Source: Ruminococcus sp. (lineage in GTDB: Bacteria > Bacillota > Clostridia > Oscillospirales > Ruminococcaceae). Taken from it: a stretch of 64,000 nt of DNA. Made by a program: the position numbers and the translations under genes. Where the stretch lies: positions 1-64,000 of the forward strand of contig JAGCYM010000022.1 in assembly GCA_017960805.1 (NCBI GenBank), written 5' to 3'. Shown piece after piece: positions 32,118-41,330 of the stretch (positions are counted from its first letter, which is position 1; each line of letters starts with the position of its first letter). The notes beneath the pieces are model-generated. The model searched no databases and was not told the DNA's origin. It was given only the letters and a program-made list of their open reading frames with translations.

Positions 32118-33180
32118 CGTATTGCACGAATATCATGGCAGTCATTATTGCTAGTATAACCGATGGTACAGGGGATGGTTTGCTGTGAATATGCGGAGTC
32201 AAGGATGCGGAAACTATTTCTCCTGAGATAAAAAACGGAAGCAGTATCTTGCAGATGATATAGCTTATTATAGAGGTTCCGACGCGGATCACTATAGCAG
32301 GAATCAATGAAAGCTTTCCACGAAATATTGCGGTAAGCTGCATAAATACACAGCCTCCGCCGAATGTTACCAATGCGGATATTACTGGGAGAAGAGTAAA
32401 ATCATTTTCGGGGAGTGAACCAATGGCAGTAACGTCCAGAAATGAACAGATAATGCCGGCTGAAACAAGATAGTCCGTTCCATTAAGCTTTGATAGTAAA
32501 TCAGCAGCGGCAGGAAGTATTCCGGTATATGCCAGCGTGGCTGACAATACGGCAAATCCGAGTATAGCAGCACATATCTCAGCAATGGAACGTCCGGCTG
32601 AAGATATGCATTCGGGAAGCATAGCAGAATGAAAGGTTATGGTGCTCTGTTCCGGGGTGTTTGGTTTTTGTTTCCGAAGAAAAAAAGAAAGTATTAGCGC
32701 TGCAGTAATACTTGACGCTGCAGAAGATATACTGATCAGTAAACCTATATTTTGTGAATGGTAAAGCTGAAATGCGATGCACCCGTATATAAAAGAAGGG
32801 CCAGCTCCGAGGCAAACTCCTTCAAGAAGTTCAGTTTCGCGTTTGGTGATCCGTCCGGCCTCATAATACGTCAGAAGCATACGTGCTCCAACCGGATATC
32901 CTGCTATGTTTGAAAAAAGGAATATAAGAAAAATGTCTCCGTCCATACCAAACAGGAATCTGCCTGCTTTATGAAAAAATCTGCCCGCATATGTAATAGA
33001 ACCACTGCGGATCAGCAGGGACGAAACTGCGATCATTGCAAAAAGGGAAGGTATTACAGCTGTCAGACAGCGTTGCAATGCAGCATTTACGGACACTCCG
33101 ATTGTCCCTGAGGCAAATATACACACTACAGCTGAAAATATCAGAATAGCTGCAATCAATAATTCTCTTGTTTTTTTCAT
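32098..33180 (-). CDS. ylbJ: Sporulation integral membrane protein YlbJ-like
   Basis: 360 aa, many TM segments with gate-like motifs (PSLFAMIAVSSLLIRSG; FSNIAGYPVGARMLL; GPSFIYGCIAF; FGGGCVFMQL) of the nucleoside-transporter-gate fold. YlbJ is a SigE-controlled mother-cell protein needed for spore cortex formation in Bacillus. ATG 33180 has AAAGGGTGA upstream; the frame opens 9 nt earlier. It is divergent from yqfC-yqfD, only 41 bp apart, which supports a sporulation role over a transport one. Confidence 0.85.
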   Translation of the reverse strand: MKKTRELLIAAILIFSAVVCIFASGTIGVSVNAALQRCLTAVIPSLFAMIAVSSLLIRSGSITYAGRFFHKAGRFLFGMDGDIFLIFLFSNIAGYPVGARMLLTYYEAGRITKRETELLEGVCLGAGPSFIYGCIAFQLYHSQNIGLLISISSAASSITAALILSFFLRKQKPNTPEQSTITFHSAMLPECISSAGRSIAEICAAILGFAVLSATLAYTGILPAAADLLSKLNGTDYLVSAGIICSFLDVTAIGSLPENDFTLLPVISALVTFGGGCVFMQLTAIFRGKLSLIPAIVIRVGTSIISYIICKILLPFFISGEIVSASLTPHIHSKPSPVPSVILAIMTAMIFVQYEKSRKA

Positions 33181-33221
33181 AAAAATCACCCTTTAAATCA
33201 TATTATTTGAGGGGGGATATT
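33181..33221. promoter_or_regulatory. Compact divergent region between ylbJ and yqfC
   Basis: 41 bp holding both ribosome-binding sites. On the plus strand CATATTAT (33199-33206), with an AT-rich element 13-14 bp upstream, resembles a SigE-type -10 (CATAnnnT). Both promoters must overlap coding sequence. Confidence 0.4.
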
Positions 33222-33512
33222 ATGTTTGAAAAGATATCTGAAAGAGTAAGAGAAGAATTTTCACCTGTATCCGGAATACATATTGAGAGCAACAGGGAAC
33301 TTGTGATTGAGAATTGCCGCAGAATTGAAGAGTGTGATGAGGTGTTCATGCAGTTTGTTTCAGGGCATCTTCGTGTTCAGGTCTGGGGGAGTGATCTTCG
33401 TGCTTTTGATCATAAGACCGGCGGGCTTGTAATCCGCGGAAAAATAACACGGATTGAGTTTGCTGAAAGGAGAAGACACCAAAATGAAAAATCAGATACG
33501 GGGATGCGTTAA
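33222..33512 (+). CDS. yqfC: Sporulation protein YqfC
   Basis: 96 aa. FEKISERVREEFSP, RELVIENCRRIEEC and GGLVIRGKITRIEFAE are recognisable YabP/YqfC features: a small soluble mother-cell protein needed, with YqfD, for engulfment-stage development. ATG 33222 has GAGGGGGGA upstream; the frame opens 15 nt earlier. Its 3' end overlaps yqfD by 29 nt. Confidence 0.88.
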   Translation: MFEKISERVREEFSPVSGIHIESNRELVIENCRRIEECDEVFMQFVSGHLRVQVWGSDLRAFDHKTGGLVIRGKITRIEFAERRRHQNEKSDTGMR

Positions 33513-34647
33513 GATAAATGTCAAGGGACGTGATCTGTATGGTTTTATAAATGCTGTACATGATAACCGTATCAGCTGTTTCAGCCAGTATGTTAAACGT
33601 GATTGCTTCTCTGCGGAGATATACCGTTCTGACATCTGCTGTATTGAGAGGATTGCAAGAGAACATGGACTTGAATTATCCTGTTTCGAGTATGAAACTG
33701 TTTCAGCAAAAATAATACGCCGAAGGAAACGTTTTGGTATCATAATTGGTATGATACTGGTTATAGCAGCTTCAGTTTACTTTTCAAGTGTTGTTGTAAC
33801 TATTGATATACAAGGAAATGAAAAAGTTAGTGATGAGGTAATATTATCCGCACTGGATGAAATGGGAGTGCGGAAAGGAACACCATTCAGGCAGATAAAC
33901 TATATTAGTTGTGAGAATCAGCTTCAGATCACGGTTGACGGTTTATCGTGGGCCGGGATGCATAGGACAGGACACAGGCTTGTGGTCGAGGTCACAGAGA
34001 TCGTTGAAAAGCCTGAAATGCTTCATTCTCGGATACCGTGCAATCTTATTGCTTCGCATGATGCGAAGATAGTGTACACTACTGTTCTTGATGGTATGCT
34101 TTTGCATAAGGTCGATGATTATGTTTTGAAGGGAGACATGCTTGTAAGCGGTGTTACAAGTGATGCTACGGGACATACTACTCTCCATCATGCTATGGGA
34201 ACAATTATAGGGATATTCCGTGATGAAGCTTCGTTTTCAGGGACGTTTGAACAGGAACGTAAAATCCCAACAGGAAAAACAGATATCAGAAGAAGAGTGT
34301 TGTTGCTCAATCTGGACATTCCGTTGTATCTGGGCAGAAACAATTATGAAATCTGTGAAATGGAGAGTATTTCTAAACCGGTTACAGTATTTGGGCTGGA
34401 ACTGCCAATATGCATTGTCAGGAACAAGTATACGGAATATGAAAGCAGGATAACTGAGCTTTCAGCTGAGGAATTGACTGATGAACTTATGAAGAAGGTA
34501 TATATCTATGAAAAGAATTTTCTGTCTGACTGTGAAATTCTGGATCGAAACATAGTTAAAACAGAAAAAGACGGTACGCAGACACTGAATGTTGCGTACC
34601 GTCTGAAAGGCGATATTTGCTCTCAAAAAGAGATATTGATAAAGTAG
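33484..34647 (+). CDS. yqfD: Sporulation protein YqfD
   Basis: 387 aa. A cytoplasmic N-terminal part (GCVKINVKGRDLYGFIN) is followed by one TM segment (FGIIIGMILVIAASVYFSSV) and an extracytoplasmic domain (IQGNEKVSDEVILSALDEMGV, DNYILKG-like turn VDDYVLKGDMLVSG). YqfD belongs to the SigE regulon and is normally followed by phoH; here a cellulase gene on the other strand follows instead. ATG 33484 has GGAG upstream. Confidence 0.9.
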   Translation: MKNQIRGCVKINVKGRDLYGFINAVHDNRISCFSQYVKRDCFSAEIYRSDICCIERIAREHGLELSCFEYETVSAKIIRRRKRFGIIIGMILVIAASVYFSSVVVTIDIQGNEKVSDEVILSALDEMGVRKGTPFRQINYISCENQLQITVDGLSWAGMHRTGHRLVVEVTEIVEKPEMLHSRIPCNLIASHDAKIVYTTVLDGMLLHKVDDYVLKGDMLVSGVTSDATGHTTLHHAMGTIIGIFRDEASFSGTFEQERKIPTGKTDIRRRVLLLNLDIPLYLGRNNYEICEMESISKPVTVFGLELPICIVRNKYTEYESRITELSAEELTDELMKKVYIYEKNFLSDCEILDRNIVKTEKDGTQTLNVAYRLKGDICSQKEILIK

Positions 34648-34678
34648 TCTTCTGAAAGCAGTATAAGCCGGAGAATAA

Positions 34679-36736
34679 TTATTCTGCTCCGCTCATGATA
34701 CCAGCAAGGATAGTATCGTTCCAGGACTGACTTCCTCTGTTATAGATACCATATCCGTCCTTGCCTGATTGTTTGCCGTTATCCCATATGAAGCACTTGA
34801 TTCCGTTTGATTTAGCGGAAGAAATATAATAATTATAGTAATTGGCTCTTACTTCATCATCAGCTACTGCCACACATCCGAATTCACCGATTATAACAGG
34901 AATGCCCTTGTCAATGAATATGCTCTTCATTTTAGCGAATTTTGCATCTAGTTCAGCTTTCTCTGAATCACCGAATGTTGTTGACTGACCATCAGCAAAC
35001 TTCCATGGAGCGTAGTAATGAATAGATACGATTATATGACTGTCATACGGAACAAGTACATCGTTCATTGCGACATCTTCAGCTGAAGCGGCATAACTTG
35101 TGATAATGAGTGTTCTGTCAGCATTTTTACCGCCGGAATTTCTGACTGAGTCCACGAAATCCTGTTCATACTTGTTAACGATCTTTCGTTCTGCTGCAGT
35201 ACCGCCAATCCATTCTGCCGAACTGCCGACTGTTCTTGGTTCGTTCATTCCCTCAAAGAGAAGACGGTCATCATAATCCTTGAATACTTCAGAAATCTGT
35301 TCCCAGATTTTGATAAGCTTTGCACTGTCACCAGCGTATTCAGAATCGTTAGGATCAAACCAGATGTAGTCATCATGATGCATGTTGAGAATAACATACA
35401 TATCGTTGTTGTAAGCGTAGTCAACTACTTCTTTAACTCGGTTCATCCAGTCAAGTTCGATCTTGTCGCCGTCCATATGCTCGTCCCAGGTTACAGGAAT
35501 ACGAATAGCATTGAAACCTGCTTCCTTAACACCTGTTATCATTTCCTTTGTTGTCTTGAGGTTGCCCCAGCCTGTTTCAGTTGAGACGCCTGTCTTTCCT
35601 GTCTTGTAACTGTCAAGTGTATTACCAAGGTTCCATCCAACATTTATGTCTTCAACTATCTCAGATGAACTGCGGAATCCGTTCTTTGATGAAGATGATG
35701 GTTTCCTGCCGGTCCATGGATTGCTTCCGTCATCATAGCTGTATTTTACGGTAACATCGTTTAGAGTAATTGTTGGTTGATCACTCCACCAGTATCCAAG
35801 CACAAGCTCACCGTCCTCTGCAATGTATTCCTTTGCTTCAAAGGGCACAAGCCATGATAGCTCAAGAGTGGAACTGTCAGTGTAAACAGCCGTATCCGGC
35901 AATTCAAAGCTGCCCTTGGATGAGTTGTAGCTGAAGCCTCCTGTGAACTTTCCGAAACTTCCGTCTGAGCTGATGTTGAATGTTACTAGTTCTGGGAAAG
36001 CACCTTCAGGGAGAAAGTCAGCTGTAGGTATCTTTATGGTATTGTCAGAGTCACTGTAACTTACGCTACTGTCAACCTTCTGAGATACAGTGCCATCTAC
36101 TGGGATGTCTCTTGTACGTGTGTAGTTGCATATTATTTCATCTATTCTTATGCTTCCGGCTCCGCCCCACCAGTATCCGAACAGTACTTCTCCGCTTGGA
36201 TCAATATAATCACGAAGATTGTCTGGAATATTCCATTTGATCTCGCCATATGCACCTTGTGTTGGAGCAGTAAAGTCAGCAGTCTGATGCCAGCCGTCAG
36301 TGGTTGCGGCCGGACAGTCATTTGATACGGAAATGCCACAGCCTCCCTTAAATTCTCCGATGTTGTTATTATCCGCTGTATAGATAACAAATGTGAATGA
36401 GGTGATTACATCACCGTCCTCTATGAAATCCGAAAGCGGAAGTTTAAGAGTGTTGCTTCCGTGATCACGGAGAATAGTCTGATCGACCAGTTTTCTGGAA
36501 GCGCATTCAGCAGAATAAGTTTCTACAGGGCTGACATGTTTGGTTTCAGCTTCGGTTTCGGGTTCAGTTTTATCATTGACATTATCAGAATTTGTTACGC
36601 TTGTTTGTTCCTGAATCTCAGTTTTTGAGTTCTTATCTCCCGAGTCATCAGAAGATTTTCCACAGCCGCTAGTGATAACACCTACAGTAAGGAGCATACA
36701 AAGCGTTGCAACACTGATTGATTTAGCTTTTTTCAT
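34679..36736 (-). CDS. GH5 endoglucanase, lipid-anchored, with two N-terminal beta-sandwich modules
   Basis: 685 aa. Lipobox VITSGC, then an acidic Ser/Thr linker. Two related modules follow (about 85-210 and 215-340), each ending in a YWW motif (LFGYWWGGAGSIRIDEI; VLGYWWSDQPTITLNDV), probably carbohydrate-binding. The GH5 barrel starts NVGWNLGNTLDSY and has IRIPVTWDEHMD, NMHHDD, the acid/base Glu in EGMNEPRT, HYYAPW and the nucleophile Glu in VIIGEFGCV, which fits GH5_4-type endoglucanase/xyloglucanase. There is no dockerin, so it acts on the cell surface by lipid anchoring rather than in a cellulosome. ATG 36736 has AGGAG upstream. Confidence 0.93.
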   Translation of the reverse strand: MKKAKSISVATLCMLLTVGVITSGCGKSSDDSGDKNSKTEIQEQTSVTNSDNVNDKTEPETEAETKHVSPVETYSAECASRKLVDQTILRDHGSNTLKLPLSDFIEDGDVITSFTFVIYTADNNNIGEFKGGCGISVSNDCPAATTDGWHQTADFTAPTQGAYGEIKWNIPDNLRDYIDPSGEVLFGYWWGGAGSIRIDEIICNYTRTRDIPVDGTVSQKVDSSVSYSDSDNTIKIPTADFLPEGAFPELVTFNISSDGSFGKFTGGFSYNSSKGSFELPDTAVYTDSSTLELSWLVPFEAKEYIAEDGELVLGYWWSDQPTITLNDVTVKYSYDDGSNPWTGRKPSSSSKNGFRSSSEIVEDINVGWNLGNTLDSYKTGKTGVSTETGWGNLKTTKEMITGVKEAGFNAIRIPVTWDEHMDGDKIELDWMNRVKEVVDYAYNNDMYVILNMHHDDYIWFDPNDSEYAGDSAKLIKIWEQISEVFKDYDDRLLFEGMNEPRTVGSSAEWIGGTAAERKIVNKYEQDFVDSVRNSGGKNADRTLIITSYAASAEDVAMNDVLVPYDSHIIVSIHYYAPWKFADGQSTTFGDSEKAELDAKFAKMKSIFIDKGIPVIIGEFGCVAVADDEVRANYYNYYISSAKSNGIKCFIWDNGKQSGKDGYGIYNRGSQSWNDTILAGIMSGAE

Positions 36737-36778
36737 AAGAAAAACTCCTAACATCAGACAATTATGTCATATATGCTG

Positions 36779-36807
36779 ATTATATCATAGTTTCTTATAT
36801 ATTGCAA
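36779..36807 (-). promoter_or_regulatory. Cellulase promoter
   Basis: Minus-strand TTGCAA (36807-36802), 17 bp, TATAAT (36784-36779). Confidence 0.75.
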
Positions 36808-36914
36808 TGGATTGGGAAACTTTTTCTTTAAACAAAATAAAAATTGATAAAAACATAATTCCAATTATCGATAGAGGCATAAATAAATTATATCTCCCGA
36901 TTTTTAGCCGATAC

Positions 36915-36946
36915 TTGACAATAAAGAAAAGATATGGTATTATAAT
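36915..36946 (+). promoter_or_regulatory. Promoter of the ECF S-component gene
   Basis: TTGACA at 36915-36920, 17 bp, TATTAT at 36938 (overlapping a TATAAT at 36941). A TCCTC-ttcg-GAGGA hairpin (36961-36974) lies in the short leader. Confidence 0.75.
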
Positions 36947-36999
36947 CCCGTTGTATTGTATCCTCTTCGGAGGAATAATAACAAGGAGGAAAATTTAAT

Positions 37000-38034
37000 A
37001 TGAAAACAAAGTTCAACACCAGATCAATGGTACTGTTGGGACTGCTGATGGCTATCGTGCTTTTATTCTCGCTGACGCCAATCGGAACTATCCCTATCGG
37101 ACCGCTGTCAATCACTCTGAACATCATTCCTATCGCAATTGCTGGAATTGCACTTGGACCTGTAGGCGGCCTTATTGTAGGTACGTTCTTCGGTATATTC
37201 AGTTTCCTGCAGTGCTTCGGAATCGGACCACTCAGTGCAATGGGCGCTGCTCTCGTTGAGATTAATCCTGTTTTAGCTTTCATTCAGAGAGTTATTCCTA
37301 GAGCTCTTGACGGACTTCTTGTTGGTTTGATCTATCAGGGCATGACAAAACTTAAGGCTAAAAGAGCTTATTATGTTATTGCAGGTCTTGTAGCTTCTAT
37401 GTTCGGACTTGCGACATTCCTTTCTATCATGCAGTTTGCGTTCTCGCATTCTGTTGTCGGTGATGACGGTAAAAAGGTTTGGGTTCGTGATGAAGCAATG
37501 GAAAGCCTCATGTCATCCAAGGGACTTATCATATATATATGCATTACAGTAGCACTTCTGCTGTTCTGTATCGGATATCTGCTCGTTAGCGGTCATAAGC
37601 TTACTCGCATGCAGGTATCATGTGCAGTAACAGGTTTCTGCTCGGCTTTTCTGAACACATTGTTCTTCATGTCGGCTCTCGTGCTGCTCTTTGGCAACAC
37701 TGATTATGTCAGCACGCTAATTCAGTCAAAAGGCAATGGCAATATACTGCTGTTTGTAATTGTATTTGTCGGAATCAACGCTCTGTTTGAGATGGTTGTT
37801 TCCACGATTATAACAACTGCTGTCGGAAGCGCTCTTCACAAGGCTAAGCTTGTTGAAGGCCCAATGGAAGAAGTTGATGTGAAAGCTGCTGAAAAAGCTG
37901 TAAAGAAAGCTGAGAAAGAGCTCTCTGAAGCTAAAAAGGCAGAAAAGGCTAATAATAAAGCTGAAAAAGCAGCGGAAAAGGCTGCAAAGACGGCTGAGTC
38001 TGCTGCAAAGGAATCAGCTGATTCAGAAGAATAA
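37000..38034 (+). CDS. ECF transporter S component with charged C-terminal helix
   Basis: 344 aa. The N-terminal half matches the ECF S-component family (TPIGTIPIGPLSITLNIIP, GIALGPVGGLIVGTFFGI), closest in feel to pantothenate-type PanT proteins. About six TM segments, with an extra extracytoplasmic loop after TM4. The last 60-65 residues are an Ala/Lys/Glu-rich helix (KAAEKAVKKAEKELSEAKKA) not usual in the family. S components capture a vitamin or cofactor precursor and need EcfA/A'/T, which are not in this window. The ligand is not assignable. ATG 37000 has AAGGAGG upstream. Confidence 0.85.
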   Translation: MKTKFNTRSMVLLGLLMAIVLLFSLTPIGTIPIGPLSITLNIIPIAIAGIALGPVGGLIVGTFFGIFSFLQCFGIGPLSAMGAALVEINPVLAFIQRVIPRALDGLLVGLIYQGMTKLKAKRAYYVIAGLVASMFGLATFLSIMQFAFSHSVVGDDGKKVWVRDEAMESLMSSKGLIIYICITVALLLFCIGYLLVSGHKLTRMQVSCAVTGFCSAFLNTLFFMSALVLLFGNTDYVSTLIQSKGNGNILLFVIVFVGINALFEMVVSTIITTAVGSALHKAKLVEGPMEEVDVKAAEKAVKKAEKELSEAKKAEKANNKAEKAAEKAAKTAESAAKESADSEE

Positions 38035-38045
38035 TACGATACAAC

Positions 38046-38077
38046 ATAGCCTCTCGAAAGAGAGGCTATTCTTTTTG
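38046..38077 (+). terminator. Intrinsic terminator
   Basis: Perfect 10-bp stem ATAGCCTCTC-gaaa-GAGAGGCTAT, then TCTTTTT. Confidence 0.93.
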
Positions 38078-38104
38078 GTTGATTATAGCTTTTTCAGACT
38101 TAGT

Positions 38105-38125
38105 TTTAGGTCAGCTTTAGGTCAG
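38105..38125 (+). repeat. Direct repeat upstream of polA
   Basis: TTTAGGTCAG twice, 11 bp apart (38105-38114 and 38116-38125), about 30 bp before the polA -35. One helical turn of spacing suits a regulator site. Confidence 0.5.
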
Positions 38126-38153
38126 ATTCCTTGACTATAACATACTGAAGCTA

Positions 38154-38182
38154 TTGCTATTTAGCGCAGGATGTGGTATAAT
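38154..38182 (+). promoter_or_regulatory. polA promoter
   Basis: TTGCTA at 38154-38159, 17 bp, TATAAT at 38177-38182. Confidence 0.72.
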
Positions 38183-38219
38183 AATCAAGTATGTATTTTT
38201 TTATGAAAGGAAGATATAG

Positions 38220-40754
38220 ATGAAGCTCCTCGCTATAGATGGCAACAGCATTCTCAACCGTGCTTTTTATGGCATAAAGCTGCTTTCAAACAAGAAAGGC
38301 GTTTTCACGAATGCTATTTTCGGCTTTATGAACATATATATGAAAAACTTCGATGATGTTCATCCGGACGCAGTCGCAGTAGCATTTGATCTCAAAGCTC
38401 CGACTTTCCGTCACAAAGCGGTGTCCTACTACAAAGCAAACCGAAAAGGTATGCCGGAAGAACTTGCTCAGCAATTGCCCCTGATCAAGGAGCTTCTTAA
38501 GCTGCTTGGCATAACTGTAATCGAGTGTGAGGGATATGAAGCGGATGATGTTTTAGGTACGCTTTCAAAGATGTGTTCGGACAGCGGAAATGAATGCTTT
38601 GTTCTTACTGGAGACAGAGACAGCCTTCAGCTTATAGATGAAAAGGTGACAGTACTTCTTGCGACAAATAAGGAGACTATTCATTATACACCAGAACGTT
38701 TCCGTGAAGACTATGGATTTGATCCGATACGTCTCATTGACCTGAAGGCTCTAATGGGAGATTCTTCTGATAATATTCCTGGAGTTGCTGGTATAGGTGA
38801 AAAGACTGCTACTTCTCTTATTCAAGAATACGGAACGCTTGAAGGGGTATATGAAAGCTATGAGGAATCCGGACTAACTAAGGGAGTAAAAGCAAAACTT
38901 GCTGCAGGACAGGCATCTGCAAAAGAGAGCAAATGGCTTGCGACAATTGTGCGAGATGCTCCGATAAATACAGAACTCGGCTCATATATGCTTGGTGATC
39001 CGGATAATGCAGGTGTGAGCCGTCTGCTCACAGAACTTGAGATGTATAAGCTCCTTGATAAGCTAGGGATTTCATATTCTGAGGGAGAGGCTGTTACTGA
39101 GGTTAAGAAGGTTGAATACACTCCTATCGAAGTAACTGTTAGCGCTCTTACCGCTGCTGATATAAAGGGATTTAATGAGGTCAGCTATCTTTTTGACGGA
39201 AAGAATCTTTCAGTGCTTAACGGAGAAAAAGTATATACAGCTTCTGATGATGAACTGATCAGTATGTTTTTTGCTTCTGAATGCAATAAGATAACTTTTG
39301 ATGCAAAACCACATTATCGTTGGGCAATGGCACATGGAGTTGAGCTTTGCAATCTAAGAAGCGATGTTCCGATCTGTGGTTATCTGCTGAATACTTCTGC
39401 TTCTGATTATGCGGTTGATAAACTTTGTGCTGAATATGGCGTACATTACTGCAGCGAGAACGGTGAATATGCTGAACTTGTAACGCTAGGCAGCTTAGTA
39501 GAAAAACTTCGTTCGGAAATAGAACGTGAAGGTATGACTGACCTTCTTGAAAACATTGAAATGCCTCTAATTGAAGTTCTTGCCTCAATGGAATATCATG
39601 GTGTGAAAATTGACAGAAGTGGCGTAGAGGATTTAGGAACAATGTTGTCTGAGCGGATAGAAGAGACACAGCAGATGATATATAGTGAAGCTGGACACGA
39701 GTTTAATATTTCATCTCCTAAGCAGTTAGGTACTGTTCTGTTTGAAGAACTGGGACTTCCAGCAAAGAAAAAAACAAAGAGCGGATACTCAACAAATGCA
39801 GATGTGCTTGAGGAATTACGCAATTATTCACCAATAGTTGATAACGTTCTTAAATATCGCCAGTATACAAAACTTAATTCAACTTATGTTGAAGGATTGC
39901 TTGACAAGATTGCAGATGACGGACGTATCCATACTTGTTTCAGACAGACGGAAACAAGAACCGGACGTATATCTTCAACAGAACCAAATGTTCAGAATAT
40001 TCCTGTACGAACTGAGCTTGGTTCTCAGATGAGGCGCTTCTTTATTGCGCAAAACGGACGAACACTTGTTGATGCTGATTACAGTCAGATTGAGCTTAGG
40101 GTGATGGCACATCTCTGTGGAGATGAAAACATGATAGCAGCTTTCAACTCCGGCGAGGATATACACACATCGACGGCAGCACAGGTGTTTGATATGCCTT
40201 CAATTATGATAACACCTGAGATGAGAAGTGCAGCTAAAGCTGTTAATTTCGGAATAATCTATGGCATCGGAGCGTTCTCGCTCTCAAAGGATATCAACAC
40301 TTCAGTTGCTCAGGCGAAAAAATATATTGCTGATTATCTGGCGAAGTATCCTAAGGTTGATGCGTTTATGGAAAATACAGTTGATGATGCAATGAAATCA
40401 GGTGTCGTTTCAACTATGTTTGGCCGTAAGCGTCGTATTCCTGAATTGATGTCTTCAAACAAGATGCTTCAGGCTGCTGGAAAGCGTATCGCTATGAATA
40501 CTCCTGTGCAGGGAACAGCCGCTGATCTGATTAAAATTGCCATGATAAATGTTTACCGCAGGCTCAAGTCTGAAAACCTTTCAGCAGAGCTTATCCTGCA
40601 GGTACATGATGAACTGATCATAGAGTCTGATCTTTCATGTGCAGAACATGCTGCTGAGATATTAAAAGAGGAAATGCAGGGCGTATATGAGATGAAAGTG
40701 CCTCTCGCAGTTGATGTTCATACCGGTGACAGCTGGTATGATGCGAAAGGATGA
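38220..40754 (+). CDS. polA: DNA polymerase I
   Basis: Fills gaps in repair and removes RNA primers. 844 aa. The 5' nuclease is at 1-290 (LLAIDGNSILNRAFYG, YEADDVLGTL, TGDRDSLQL, GDSSDNIPGVAGIGEKTA). The middle 3'-5' exonuclease-like domain lacks the DxE of proofreading enzymes (it reads KITFDAKPHYRW), so editing is probably lost, as in Bacillus and Thermus. The polymerase domain has motif A DYSQIELRVMAHL, the O helix RSAAKAVNFGIIYG and motif C QVHDELIIES. ATG 38220 follows a GGAAG site. It heads the polA / membrane protein / rimI / tsaD cluster. Confidence 0.97.
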   Translation: MKLLAIDGNSILNRAFYGIKLLSNKKGVFTNAIFGFMNIYMKNFDDVHPDAVAVAFDLKAPTFRHKAVSYYKANRKGMPEELAQQLPLIKELLKLLGITVIECEGYEADDVLGTLSKMCSDSGNECFVLTGDRDSLQLIDEKVTVLLATNKETIHYTPERFREDYGFDPIRLIDLKALMGDSSDNIPGVAGIGEKTATSLIQEYGTLEGVYESYEESGLTKGVKAKLAAGQASAKESKWLATIVRDAPINTELGSYMLGDPDNAGVSRLLTELEMYKLLDKLGISYSEGEAVTEVKKVEYTPIEVTVSALTAADIKGFNEVSYLFDGKNLSVLNGEKVYTASDDELISMFFASECNKITFDAKPHYRWAMAHGVELCNLRSDVPICGYLLNTSASDYAVDKLCAEYGVHYCSENGEYAELVTLGSLVEKLRSEIEREGMTDLLENIEMPLIEVLASMEYHGVKIDRSGVEDLGTMLSERIEETQQMIYSEAGHEFNISSPKQLGTVLFEELGLPAKKKTKSGYSTNADVLEELRNYSPIVDNVLKYRQYTKLNSTYVEGLLDKIADDGRIHTCFRQTETRTGRISSTEPNVQNIPVRTELGSQMRRFFIAQNGRTLVDADYSQIELRVMAHLCGDENMIAAFNSGEDIHTSTAAQVFDMPSIMITPEMRSAAKAVNFGIIYGIGAFSLSKDINTSVAQAKKYIADYLAKYPKVDAFMENTVDDAMKSGVVSTMFGRKRRIPELMSSNKMLQAAGKRIAMNTPVQGTAADLIKIAMINVYRRLKSENLSAELILQVHDELIIESDLSCAEHAAEILKEEMQGVYEMKVPLAVDVHTGDSWYDAKG

Positions 40755-40760
40755 TACAGC

Positions 40761-41330
40761 ATGATAAAAAACAGGACCAGATACACAGAGGATGACATAC
40801 GTCTTATATGCGGAAATATAAAAATAAATAAAAAGTTTGTTAAAAAGACGGTCATATCTTTGATTATTGATTTTTTGTTTGTTATATACTGCGTCTATCT
40901 ATGTTTTCGTTTTTCATCCGGTGAATGGCTTTTAAGTATTGGGAATCTGGGATGTCTGATTATCCTTGCTTCATTGATCTTTGCTTGTTACAACATGTAT
41001 AAATCAATTTTGGGTATTATCAACTATAAGAAGAATCGGCTCAACCGTATTATTAATAACTCAGATATAGATACGGAAAGGTATATGGAATTAAGCGAGA
41101 AATGTATTGTTGTAACTACAGAAAAGAACGGAGTAGTGAATGATAGAAAATTCGGATGTGAACTGGTAAAAGGTTATCTGCAGACCAGAGACAGCATCTA
41201 TATAAAAACTGTACTGAATGATCAGCAGGAAGTATATATAATTCTTCATAATGATGGGTATATAGAAGGCTCTAAGAATGAAACACTGGAGTATCTGAAA
41301 AAACTTGGAGTTAATGAGGTGACTGTCTGA
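40761..41330 (+). CDS. Membrane protein, YcxB-like
   Basis: 189 aa with two adjacent TM helices (VISLIIDFLFVIYCVYLCF; NLGCLIILASLIFACYNMY) and a C-terminal beta-rich domain (KCIVVTTEKNGVVNDRKFG) like YcxB-type bacterial PH-like domains. Function unknown. It starts 6 nt after polA with AAAGGATGA as its site, and its TGA overlaps the rimI ATG by one base, so it is coupled within the polA-tsaD cluster. Confidence 0.78.
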   Translation: MIKNRTRYTEDDIRLICGNIKINKKFVKKTVISLIIDFLFVIYCVYLCFRFSSGEWLLSIGNLGCLIILASLIFACYNMYKSILGIINYKKNRLNRIINNSDIDTERYMELSEKCIVVTTEKNGVVNDRKFGCELVKGYLQTRDSIYIKTVLNDQQEVYIILHNDGYIEGSKNETLEYLKKLGVNEVTV

